From NCBI GenBank assembly GCA_023091735.1, contig JALKBU010001503.1, positions 1 through 10,184 of the forward strand: 10,184 bases of DNA. The letters are read 5' to 3'. The stretch comes from Trichomonas tenax. Lineage: Eukaryota > Parabasalia > Trichomonadida > Trichomonadidae. Under the pieces are notes generated by a model. It was not told the DNA's origin, did not search any database, and was given only the letters and a program-made list of their open reading frames with translations. The position numbers and the translations under genes were made by a program. Of this stretch, positions 1-6,685 are shown piece after piece; position 1 is the first letter of the stretch; each line of letters starts with the position of its first letter.

Positions 1-118
1 TCGTTTGCTACTTTAACCTTAAAAGGTGAAAAATTAGGCTCTCCGCCTTATTGGGGTCATGAATCCTGACTTGGATCCGCGACGGCGATCACGCGCAGCG
101 TGATCAGAGGCGCCATAT
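1..118. other. GC-rich anomalous segment at the left edge
   Basis: Positions 60-118 are rich in G+C (BamHI-like GGATCC, GCGACGGCGATC, GGCGCC), unlike the AT-rich DNA that follows. No coding sequence is convincing. The frame that leads into the helicase remnant is closed by TGA at 101-103, and a 64-codon minus-strand frame (34-228) runs antisense across the helicase and looks like a shadow. The segment ends at CATATG (114-119), and recognisable helicase sequence begins about 15 bases later. I read it as foreign DNA or the end of another repeat joined to the helicase by recombination. An assembly junction cannot be excluded. Confidence 0.4.
87..105. repeat. Perfect 8-bp hairpin with 3-nt loop
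   Basis: GATCACGC (87-94) and its reverse complement GCGTGATC (98-105) are separated by GCA. It is the most stable-looking short hairpin in the window and lies inside the GC-rich segment just before the broken helicase gene. It may belong to a mobile-element end. No run of T follows, so a bacterial-type terminator is not supported. Confidence 0.7.
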
Positions 119-766
119 GTGTGTGTTAAAATGCTTATCGTTTTGAACGAATTGAGAAATATCGGTGATGAACGATTGGCTAACTTCGACTCTTTGAAAT
201 CAATAATTACTGACAAAACAATTCGCAATAATGAAAAGTATCAACCGAGACGTACAGCTGAAAACGTCGCGAACTTAATTTTCGTGTCAAACAACTCTTA
301 CCCTGTCAAAGTTGAAAACGGCGACAGACGTTATGTTGTTCTTTCATACAATGGCAAGTATAATGGTAATTATGCTTTTTGGACTAAAATGTTCTCATCA
401 TTTACGAATGAATTTTATGAAAACCTGATTACATACTTCATGAAGCAAGAACTCAATGAATTTAATCCTCGCAATATTCCAATGACTGAAGCCAAACAAG
501 ATTTAATCGAAGCATCAAGAACACCTTTGGATCTTTGGATTTGCGAACATTATGATGATTTAATAAAAGGCATTCCTCGTTCAGATGCTTTAATTTCAAA
601 GCCAAGAGAGATGAGAGACAAGAATTTTCAATTACAAATTAAAGATAAATGCAATCACAGACGTTTAACAATTGATTCGAAAAGGGTTTGGTGTTACGTC
701 TTAAAAGATGAATACAAACAAATTTATTCACAAAATACTAACGATGAAATCGAAATTGAATTTTAA
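119..766 (+). pseudogene. 5'-truncated D5-like SF3 primase-helicase (DUF5906 type), C-terminal half
   Basis: This is the C-terminal part of a replicative DNA primase-helicase of the kind found in phages, virophages, polinton-like viruses and large DNA viruses. It would unwind DNA during replication. What is seen: a Walker B-like strand LIVLNELRN (residues 6-13 of this frame), a helical stretch with LKSIITD, then RRTAENVANLIFVSNN followed by GDRRYVVL (about 44-75), which is the typical motif C/arginine-finger region. A winged-helix-like tail runs to about residue 215. The Walker A region and any primase domain are absent. The frame opens with GTG after a TGA at 101-103, and the first ATG is at 131, inside the Walker B strand, so no proper start exists. 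I therefore call it a remnant. The fold assignment is fairly sure; whether it is expressed is doubtful. Confidence 0.72.
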
Positions 767-780
767 TTTACAATTACAAG

Positions 781-1580
781 AACTCACTGATTACAAAATA
801 AACATAGATTCTTTTCACTTTGGTTTAACACAAGTCTCAACACAAAGTCACAAACACAAGTCTCAACAAGTGTGAACACGTTGTTTTGAAGTTCATGAAC
901 GTTTTTGTTTTTATTTTTCTCTTCACTTTGGTTTAACACAAAGTCTCAACACAACTCTCAACCACTTCGGGACCAAAATGCAGAAATGCTGTTTGATATT
1001 TTTGGTTTAACACAAGCTCAACAAGTGTGAAAACCTTGTTTTGAAGCTTCTCTTCACTTTGGTTTAACAAAAAGTCTAAACACAAGTCCCAACACAAAGT
1101 CTAAACACAACTCTCAAAAAAGTCTAAACACAAGTTCCAACACACTCATAACACAAAGTCTAAACACAACTCTAAACACAAAGTCCCAACACGAAGTCCC
1201 AACACGTGCAAGACACAACTCATAACACGAAATCCCAAACACAACTCATAACACAAAGTCCTGACACAAGTCTAAACACGTTCAAACCCTTGTTTTTAAA
1301 TTCGTGAACGTTTTGTTTGTTTTTATTTTTCTCTTCACTTTGGTTTAACATCGAGTCTAACACGTGTTGTCAGAATGTCATATTGTCACACTTTTTAAAA
1401 CTTTTTTATGACCGTGGACACCCTAGTCACTCAGGACAACATATAAAAACATACCCTTTTTATTGGTTGAAAGCAACATCTAAAAATGTGTCCTGAGTCA
1501 TTATTTTTAAACAAAACACACTCTCAACACACTCTCAACACCTCTAAACACGGCTCTAAACACGTCTAAACACACTCTCA
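781..1580. repeat. Degenerate tandem-repeat region (AACACAAAGTCTC minisatellite with longer modules)
   Basis: About 800 bases consist of degenerate short units such as AACACAAAGTCTC, AACACAAGTCTC and AAACACAACTC. They are interspersed with a longer module beginning TTCACTTTGGTTTAACA, seen at 814-830, 922-938, 1053-1069 and 1334-1350, with a partial copy at 1001-1012. A second module (GTGTGAAcacgTTGTTTTGAAG type) occurs at about 867, 1025 and, degenerate, 1278. It leads into TGAACGTTTT and TTTTTATTTTTCTC before the next TTCACTTTGG. There is no open reading frame. It sits between the helicase remnant and the minus-strand gene, so it may be a non-coding origin-like or telomere-like segment of the element, or simply a host minisatellite. 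Confidence 0.8.
1429..1498. repeat. Inverted repeat with 10-bp perfect arms
   Basis: ACTCAGGACA (1429-1438) is matched by TGTCCTGAGT (1489-1498) in inverted orientation, with about 50 bases of AT-rich sequence between. The flanks partly extend the symmetry (CAACAT after the left arm, ATG before the right arm). It stands out inside the minisatellite region because it contains no minisatellite unit. It could be a small terminal-inverted-repeat insertion or a protein-binding hairpin. Confidence 0.5.
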
Positions 1581-1591
1581 TGACTCTTCAA

Positions 1592-1756
1592 CAAAATTTT
1601 TAAAATTCAAATTCAAAATTCTATTTTTGCCACTTTTGCCAAAACACAATTCTTCAACAAAACAAAACAAACAAAACGTTCGAAATGTGTCAAACCAACT
1701 TTCAAATCAAATTTTTAAAATTCAAAATTCAATTTTTTTAAATTCTATTTTTGCCA
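1592..1756. repeat. Direct repeat of an AT-rich module ending TTCTATTTTTGCCA
   Basis: A module of the form CAAATTTTTAAAATTCAAA...AATTCTATTTTTGCCA occurs at 1592-1632 and again, slightly expanded, at 1708-1756. A weaker third echo (AAATTTTATTTTTAACC) lies at about 1769-1785. The sequence between holds CAAAACAAACAAAACG runs. No gene is visible from 767 to 1883. Confidence 0.6.
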
Positions 1757-1867
1757 TTTTCATTTTTTAAATTTTATTTTTAACCACATTTGTTCAAACA
1801 AACCTTTCAAAACACAAATTTTTGAAAATTGAAGCCCCATAAAAACAAAAAAAACACTGTCTAACAC

Positions 1868-1902
1868 GTGCACGGCGGCCAATTTAATTGGCCAGAGTGC
1901 AC
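1868..1902. repeat. Two-tier palindrome spanning a stop codon
   Basis: GGCCAATTTAATTGGCC (1877-1893) is a perfect inverted repeat around one central T. GTGCAC is placed symmetrically on both sides (1868-1873 and 1897-1902), so the whole 35-base block is symmetric around 1885 except for three bases on each side. The TAA stop of the minus-strand gene (1884-1886) lies in the centre. On the transcript it would form a 3'-end hairpin. It may serve 3'-end formation, or be a dimeric protein-binding site at the edge of the repeat region. Confidence 0.65.
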
Positions 1903-2279
1903 AATTGTGTGTGTGTATTTACCCATTCTTGTAAATATTTAATGTTTATATATGTTTGTTTAGCGCCAGTGTAAATAGTTCCAAACATATCATTCACATG
2001 TACTGCTTTATTTCGTTTGCATAAATACTTAGGTTCAATAATTTTATAAATTTTTTCAATATCATTGTCTTCTTTCATAATTTTTTCATAAATTTCCGGT
2101 TTCATATTTTCATTCTTTTCGAACTCGTATGAATTCTTCAATTCTTCTATAACATCATCTGTATTTGTTTCATATGTGTATTTAAAATGATTGAACAAAT
2201 TAGTATAATTTTCATGAAAATATTTGTCTGTGAATTCGATTTTTAAGTTGAGTAATTTAAAGAAATTTTCTATATTCAT
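1884..2279 (-). CDS. Hypothetical 131-aa protein of the element
   Basis: I do not recognise this protein. It is acidic and lysine-rich in the middle (residues about 40-75, rich in E, K, D and N), with no signal peptide or membrane segment. The C-terminal part (about residues 85-125, with VHVNDMFGTIYTGAKQTYINIKYLQEW) has the look of a small folded domain. The ATG at 2277-2279 is supported by a trichomonad-type initiator (TCATT, 2283-2287 read on the minus strand) placing the likely transcript start six bases upstream. The stop sits in a strong palindrome. It is transcribed divergently from the KilA-N gene, so the two may be co-regulated. Codon use is as AT-rich as the other element genes. It could be a small DNA-binding or accessory protein, but there is no motif to prove it. 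Confidence 0.6.
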   Translation of the reverse strand: MNIENFFKLLNLKIEFTDKYFHENYTNLFNHFKYTYETNTDDVIEELKNSYEFEKNENMKPEIYEKIMKEDNDIEKIYKIIEPKYLCKRNKAVHVNDMFGTIYTGAKQTYINIKYLQEWVNTHTQLCTLAN

Positions 2280-2471
2280 TTAAATGAAGATAAAAATATA
2301 TTTTATTAATATGTCAATACTTAAATTTAATGAACTCATTTAATTTTTCATGTATAATGTTAATGTTTGAATTTCCTGCTTCATATGCTTAAAATTTGAG
2401 TGAAATCGTTAATTCAAAAATTAAGTTTAATTTTTAAAAAATTATTTTTTTTTATCAACTAAGAAATAAAC
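2280..2471. promoter_or_regulatory. Divergent intergenic region with trichomonad-like initiator
   Basis: 192 very AT-rich bases separate two divergent start codons. On the minus side, TTCATTTAAATG places an initiator TCATT (2283-2287) with A+1 at 2285, six bases before the ATG. On the plus side, TTTATCAACTAAG lies about 15 bases before the ATG (2472). TCAAC is only a weak match because the base after TCA should be a pyrimidine. TCAYW initiators with very short 5' leaders are known for Trichomonas genes; their use by this element is inferred. Confidence 0.45.
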
Positions 2472-3260
2472 ATGACAACAACAAACACAGTCGCTATAGT
2501 TTCTGAACAAATTAATGAAGATTATGAATGGATTCAGTACAATTCAAAATTACGAATCATTCATTCTATCAAGGATGATTCCTTTCAAATGCAGTCGATA
2601 CTTAAGGCTTGTAATGCTCCTGACACGAAACACGCGGATGACTGGTTTAAGAATCAATCAACAATTGAGCTTTTAAGCGAGATTTGTCTAGACCGAGAAT
2701 TCTCGGTCTTGAAGAAACCTTATGAAAATCGTAAAAATTTGCCCATTAATTCAAGAGGTTATTATATTCATCGCCTTCTTGTTAATGCTGTAGCAATGTG
2801 GGCTTCTCCTCGTTATGTTTGGTATATTTATAGATTAATAGACGATTTATTCGCTAAGGAAAGAGAAGAAATGCAAAGGGCAATTAAAAACAAAGATGAA
2901 GAAATTAATGAAAGAATCCCTCGTTCAGTTCCGATACATAAAGAACGAAATTATAAATATATGATATATACTGAAGATATTGATGACCCCGAATTAATTA
3001 AATTAAATTTGGTCAGAAGGAATAACAGAACCTTTTCAGTAGTTGCTAAAATACGTAATAGTGATAAATGCTGGTTCTTTAGAGAAAATTTACCGATATC
3101 AATGACACCAAACGAAGACATCAAAAATATTGTTCGTAAAACTTTTGCTGGTGCTGATTACGATACAAAAGGTACAACTATAGTAATTTATAAAAATCAT
3201 TTACAAAAATTACACGATTTAATCAGCGAATATTTTGATACATTCAGAGAAGAAAAATAA
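2472..3260 (+). CDS. KilA-N domain protein, DUF3627-like C-terminal domain
   Basis: This is a predicted DNA-binding protein of 262 aa. Residues about 16-128 match the KilA-N pattern: a WIQYNSKLRIIHSIKD start, an alpha/beta core containing DDWFKNQSTIELLSE, and a closing segment RGYYIHRLLVNAVAMWASPRYVWYIYRLID like the conserved W-S-P-x-F helix of the family. A charged helical linker follows (about 128-150, AKEREEMQRAIKNKDEEI). The C-terminal domain (about 158-258: YKYMIYTED, LVRRNNRTFSVVAKI, then DKCWFFRENLP) resembles DUF3627/MSV199-associated tails in large DNA virus proteins. KilA-N genes are common in large DNA viruses and in trichomonad Maverick-type elements. The ATG chosen is the first in the frame. 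The reading frame is intact and converges on the penton-like gene with 46 bases between stops. Its target sites are unknown. Confidence 0.75.
   Translation: MTTTNTVAIVSEQINEDYEWIQYNSKLRIIHSIKDDSFQMQSILKACNAPDTKHADDWFKNQSTIELLSEICLDREFSVLKKPYENRKNLPINSRGYYIHRLLVNAVAMWASPRYVWYIYRLIDDLFAKEREEMQRAIKNKDEEINERIPRSVPIHKERNYKYMIYTEDIDDPELIKLNLVRRNNRTFSVVAKIRNSDKCWFFRENLPISMTPNEDIKNIVRKTFAGADYDTKGTTIVIYKNHLQKLHDLISEYFDTFREEK
2690..2709. repeat. 20-nt perfect palindrome inside the KilA-N coding sequence
   Basis: AGACCGAGAATTCTCGGTCT reads the same on both strands and is half G+C in an AT-rich gene. It encodes part of the LDREFSVL stretch (residues about 73-80). It could be an autoregulatory operator-like site or a chance result of coding constraint. 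Confidence 0.7.
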
Positions 3261-3306
3261 GTTATCGTTATTTTTGCAGTTTGTAAAAATCCTTGTCCTA
3301 ATTTTT

Positions 3307-4077
3307 TTACCTGGTAATCTGGTTACCTAGTTTGTCATTAACGTATTCATTCAATTTTAGAATTAATGGCTCTTCCTCAACTTCAATTGATCCAACAGTT
3401 GCTGATAAATACATCGGGCAAAGTAATTTTATATCATGAAGGTTTGCATCGACGAGTCTGAATTCAATATTCGACAATGAATAAACAGGTAAATAAGATG
3501 AAAATTCAATATTTGAATTAACAATAGGGTAGTTTGCAGTGAATGAATTATTTATTCTCATCAGTATTTTTCTATCGCAATACTGACCTTCTTTGTTATC
3601 ATAACATTTCGGACCTAAATTAGAAATAATGTATAACACAGGGGTTGAGAGTGTAAGTCCGATAGATATTGCGGTCACTTCTGTTGACGGTTTTGTTGGT
3701 AATTGCATGTCATAAAATCCTGAAATTAGTTTTTCATTATAACTCATTGAATTAATCACAAATTCTCTATCTGACTTAAAACATAATCTTCCCGTAAGAT
3801 TTACCAACACTTCAATTTTTGAATGTATTATTGAACTCAATAAATCTGCAAATCCTACTGTTGTAATTTCTGAATACTCATCAGTGAAGTAAAACCTTTG
3901 CCCATCAATTTCAATGTAATCGTCTGTATTTAATAATATAAAACATGCTTTCGTTGTTAATCCCGTCAATGTTAATTTACACATCGATGAAATTGGAGGC
4001 TGTAAATTTGTCCGAATAACATTGTAATTATTGGGATCTTTCGATGTAATTGTGTCGCTAATCGTTGCTTGTGTCAT
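3307..4077 (-). CDS. Probable minor capsid (penton-like) jelly-roll protein
   Basis: This 256-aa protein is rich in predicted beta strands and has no signal peptide or clear membrane helix. The C-terminal half has the pattern of Polinton/virophage penton proteins: LSTPVLYIISN (about 142-153), RKILMRINN (about 169-177), SSYLPVYSLSNIEFRLVDANLHDIKL (about 193-218, a proline strand followed by an I-x-F-x-L-x-D strand), then a final SATV strand. In such viruses the single-jelly-roll protein fills the capsid vertices. Its place beside the broken major-capsid gene supports this. An initiator TCATT (4080-4084) lies five bases before the ATG, and the ATG context is preserved in the duplicated copy at 6664-6666. 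The EYSEITTVGF motif (about 68-76) is also conserved in that copy. The stop (3307-3309) lies in the short palindrome TTACCTGGTAA. No search was possible, so the penton call is an inference. Confidence 0.5.
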   Translation of the reverse strand: MTQATISDTITSKDPNNYNVIRTNLQPPISSMCKLTLTGLTTKACFILLNTDDYIEIDGQRFYFTDEYSEITTVGFADLLSSIIHSKIEVLVNLTGRLCFKSDREFVINSMSYNEKLISGFYDMQLPTKPSTEVTAISIGLTLSTPVLYIISNLGPKCYDNKEGQYCDRKILMRINNSFTANYPIVNSNIEFSSYLPVYSLSNIEFRLVDANLHDIKLLCPMYLSATVGSIEVEEEPLILKLNEYVNDKLGNQITR

Positions 4078-4096
4078 TTAATGAAAATAAAACATC
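4078..4096 (-). promoter_or_regulatory. Initiator-type promoter of the penton-like gene
   Basis: Read on the minus strand the sequence before the ATG is TTTTATTTTCATTAAATG, with TCATT matching the trichomonad TCAYW initiator and A+1 at 4082. Nineteen bases separate the upstream gene's stop from this ATG, so the two genes could also be co-transcribed. The related sequence before 6666 reads TTTTTATTAAATG and has lost the C. Confidence 0.5.
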
Positions 4097-4720
4097 TTAG
4101 TTTGGGACGAATTTCAATGAAATCCTATGTTCATCCAAAATCTTGATAACATCAGGGAATGAATACATCAAATTAAATGTTTCATTATTCTTTAATACGT
4201 AAATTTTTTCAGTAACACTATATTTGACAGATGATAGACTGCATCCGATATCAGGGTCGGATTCTTTAAATGAAACTTCATCCGCTGAAGTCAATAATTT
4301 TATTAATTCACTTAAGACATCCCTGGGTGCAACAATGACTTTATTAATGATTAAAGGATTATGTTCAACAAGGTTTAACATTATTGATAATGCATGACTG
4401 ATTGCTTCTTGTTGCTTCAATAATACCTTCAATTCTTCATAATCATTTTTAATATCGTTGAAGTTTGACAGTTCCCTCGTTGTTGAATAAGGATTTTCTG
4501 GAGGCAGGTTGTACTGCACTTTTGTTTCATTTTCTTCCTGAGATGGTGGATGGTTAAACGTTGACAGTGTTTCTGATTTAGTCGGAACTATTACAATACC
4601 GTCTTTGTCAACATAAGGTTTACTAATTTCTATCGTCTTTTCAGGAGGTGAAACATTAACAATTACACTTTGTGAATTTGTGTTTAACGGCGATTGATTC
4701 TTTAAATCTGCAAGAGCCAT
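4097..4720 (-). CDS. Unknown capsid-block protein with a coiled-coil-like segment
   Basis: I do not recognise this 207-aa protein. The N-terminal 80 residues are low in structure and contain several prolines (VSPPEKTIEI, NHPPSQEENE, NLPPENPYSTT). Residues about 86-122 look helical, perhaps coiled coil (NDIKNDYEELKVLLKQQEAIS). The C-terminal third is beta-rich and ends ISLKFVPN. That ending is echoed as ISLKLVAN in the degraded copy at 6686, which also keeps a NET motif at similar spacing. It lies between the penton-like and major-capsid genes on the same strand, so a minor virion component is a reasonable guess. The ATG at 4718-4720 has TTTCAATAAC 15 bases upstream, a weak initiator. The frame is intact. 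Confidence 0.6.
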   Translation of the reverse strand: MALADLKNQSPLNTNSQSVIVNVSPPEKTIEISKPYVDKDGIVIVPTKSETLSTFNHPPSQEENETKVQYNLPPENPYSTTRELSNFNDIKNDYEELKVLLKQQEAISHALSIMLNLVEHNPLIINKVIVAPRDVLSELIKLLTSADEVSFKESDPDIGCSLSSVKYSVTEKIYVLKNNETFNLMYSFPDVIKILDEHRISLKFVPN

Positions 4721-4811
4721 AAAACTTTTGTTATTGAAATTACTTTATTCTTCTGTACACTCATTTAATTAAAGGGAAAAAATAAATTAAAAAGAAAATT
4801 TGAAATTGAAT
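4721..4811. other. AT-rich spacer between the major-capsid remnant and the next gene
   Basis: Ninety-one bases with runs such as TTAATTAAAGGG and AAAAAATAAATTAAAAAG. It holds the weak initiator of the downstream minus-strand gene (TCAAT, A+1 at 4735). No other structure was seen. Confidence 0.4.
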
Positions 4812-5057
4812 TTATACCATTCCTGCTGCGGCTAACACTTGTTCAACTGAAGCATTAGTTATTGAAATCTGCGGTGAACCTGATGGCTTCATACTTCTTA
4901 ACTTCAACAAAGCATCGCATGTAAATATACTGACAGGTTGGGCGTAAGGAACTGTTCTATTTGGACCGTCTCTTTCACCGGTTAATTGAATTTGAACAGT
5001 GCCTGATGTTGAAATGCCGCCCATGAAGTCTTCAGAATCTGATAAAGGAATACCTAC
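4812..5057 (-). pseudogene. Major capsid remnant, C-terminal segment
   Basis: This piece is in the same frame as the middle segment and separated from it only by the TGA at 5058-5060. The reading continues without a gap through 5055-5025 into the ATG at 5022-5024, which is an internal methionine. GTVQIQLTGERDG, IFTCDALLKLRSMKPSG and the final ASVEQVLAAAG helix resemble the closing strand and tail of double-jelly-roll capsid proteins. Confidence 0.55.
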
Positions 5058-5630
5058 TCAGTAATTCGATCTATCACCTGAAGTATATAAAATAGTGTCT
5101 GTGGAAGCTACTCCTGAAGCGTCGAAATTCTTAATTCTGTTGAATGGCTGAATTGAATTAGTCATATCTTTATTAATGCATGTTGTAGGCAAATTATTGA
5201 AATTCATTGCATCAAGAGTTAAATTTAAACTTCGACAATCGTCGTAGGAATCAACTCTTTCTCTTGGGAACATCTTTCCGTCGATATTAAATTGATATTT
5301 AATACCGGGATTTTCAAAACATGTGTATGAATTATTATCTTTCTTGAAAACCGTAAACATAGCATCAGCATGTTTTAATTCAACTGTCATTGCATTATCA
5401 ATCTTAACGTCTGCGTTAATTGTTCTTGTGTAATCCTTTGGTTTAATTACATGAATCGGGAAAAGCAATGGAACCTGAATGTATTTAGCAGCTAAAGCAT
5501 TAAATGCATCCATTTGAAGCATATATTTAGCTAACATAATTTCACATTTTGCACATTCATGTTTGGTGCATGTTATTGTAAAATTATTATAAACTGCTCT
5601 TGTCAAAGCTTCATCCTCTGCTTTAATTCT
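5058..5630 (-). pseudogene. Major capsid remnant, middle segment
   Basis: Same gene, different frame from the N-terminal piece. It opens immediately after TGA 5631-5633 without an ATG (the first Leu codon is TTG at 5604-5606), so it is not a gene of its own. It contains paired cysteines (CTKHECAKCEIMLAKY), a strand-rich stretch (FPIHVIKPKDYTRTINADVK) and IDGKMFPRERVDSYDD, which look like second-jelly-roll strands and loops. It ends at TGA 5058-5060. Confidence 0.5.
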
Positions 5631-5652
5631 TCACGGTAATACTTGACCGATA

Positions 5653-6450
5653 TTATGAAATCCAAAATTGAATTTTTTCGCTATGAGCATAATATTCTGT
5701 ATCAAATACAGTTTTTCCTTTTCCAATAATTTTATACAATTTTTCAGTCAGATCTTCTACAGGAATTAACGAAATTCCGTGATATGAAGGTATTAATTCA
5801 ATTGTAATTTTACCTTGGAAGTTTGTGAGATATCTTAAATGCCTTAAATTCAAGAAAGCGTTTAAGTATACCTTTGTTCTAAGTTGTAATTTAATAGTTC
5901 TATCGTCACCAATGTTTGATAAATCAATATAAGTACCTGGAACGTGTGGGTCCTTTCTTCTAATTTTATCAACAGTAGCGTAATCGTCGTTTGTTTCTTT
6001 AGCCTCTGGTTGAACTGAATTCCTTAATGCAAACCATTCATAATTCGCGAATGTCACCGTTTGAATTTGGTCTGAATTGCTGTATAAACGATATCCGGCA
6101 ATGCATTCAGGAGCATATTGATAACCGAAATAAAATAATGGTTTAACAACTCTGTTATCATCTAATTTTGGTACTCTAATTTCAAAATCCTGTTCGAAAT
6201 AAATATATGAATTATCCAAAGAAATGATTTCGAAACGATTGCATGCAATGTCAACCATTGTTGATGAACCTTCTTGAATGGTTCCAACGTTTCCATAATT
6301 AACTAAACCAGGATGAATGTAAGTTCCTCTTACTTCTTTGATTTCATCAGATATTCCTTCGTTTAATTGATAAATCAAGCGCATGCCCGAATAGGGGCAG
6401 TTCAGCATGTAAACTAGCATTTCAAAAGAATCGTACATTTCGAAATGCAT
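5653..6450 (-). pseudogene. Major capsid remnant, N-terminal segment (265 codons)
   Basis: This part carries the first jelly roll. Recognisable strands are FEIISLDNSYIYFEQDFEI (about residues 73-91), KPLFYFGYQYAPECIAGYRL (about 103-122), TVTFANYEWFALRNSV, and IKLQLRTKVYLNAFLNLRHL with KITIELIPSYHG (about 186-226). The last few codons before TAA (5653-5655) are out of the family frame because the shift precedes them. The start is supported by an in-frame TAA at 6457-6459 just upstream and by the TTTTATTAAAT sequence shared with the other capsid-block starts. Confidence 0.55.
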
Positions 6451-6483
6451 ATATATTTAATAAAATTTCCAAATCATGTATTC

Positions 6484-6666
6484 CTAATGGAATACCCAAA
6501 AAGATAAAGGAAGTGTGTAAATAGTAGTTAGAGAAATTTCATGGGGTAAGAAAGTGAGGCAAGTAAGGTTCGGAATGTTGAAATCTGAACCTAAAGAACT
6601 TAAAATTTCTGAAAAACCAACGGTTGTAATATCTGAATATTCGCCCTGAGTTTTTTGTTCAGTCAT
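6484..6666 (-). pseudogene. Truncated duplicate of the penton-like gene (N-terminal end)
   Basis: The 60-codon frame starts MTEQKTQ and then runs directly into GEYSDITTVGFSEILSS, matching EYSEITTVGFADLLSS of the penton-like protein (residues about 68-82). About 60 residues between Met and this motif are missing relative to the full gene. The rest (about residues 24-60) has no clear match, and the frame ends at TAA 6484-6486. The sequence around the ATG (CATTTAATaAAAATAAAA on +) aligns with that of the full gene at 4075-4091. It lies just upstream of the major-capsid remnant. A separate short functional protein cannot be excluded. Confidence 0.6.
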
Positions 6667-6685
6667 TTAATAAAAATAAAAATTA

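Larger units (their letters stand above)
4812..6450 (-). pseudogene. Major capsid protein (double-jelly-roll type), broken in three places
   Basis: Three adjacent minus-strand frames form one decayed gene of roughly 545 codons, close to the usual size of Polinton/polinton-like-virus major capsid proteins, which build the hexagonal faces of the shell. The frame from ATG 6448-6450 is lost by a shift between about 5655 and 5690 (an A6 run there is a likely site). The continuing frame has TGA stops at 5631-5633 and 5058-5060, after which capsid-like sequence goes on to TAA at 4812. The product is beta-rich throughout. It has an N-terminal part with NSYIYFEQDFEIRVP and NYEWFALRNSV, and a C-terminal part with GTVQIQLTGERDG and LLKLRSMKPSGSPQ, typical of the second jelly roll's end. 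Position in a capsid block supports the call. Low divergence between the pieces suggests fairly recent decay. Confidence 0.6.

Noticed and set aside
34..228. 64-codon frame on the minus strand at the left edge
   Set aside because: It lies antisense to the helicase remnant and mixes helicase antisense with the GC-rich segment. No family signature.
781..1580. CRISPR array
   Set aside because: The repeats are degenerate, of variable spacing and without unique spacers, and the genome is eukaryotic.
5058..5606. Middle capsid frame as an independent 182-aa gene
   Set aside because: It has no ATG (the nominal start is TTG), and protein-like sequence continues on both sides, so it is a piece of the broken capsid gene.
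4812..5660. Alternative genetic code (TGA as a sense codon) for the element
   Set aside because: A frameshift is also present in the same gene, TGG is used for tryptophan in the N-terminal segment, and trichomonads use TGA as stop. Decay explains everything.
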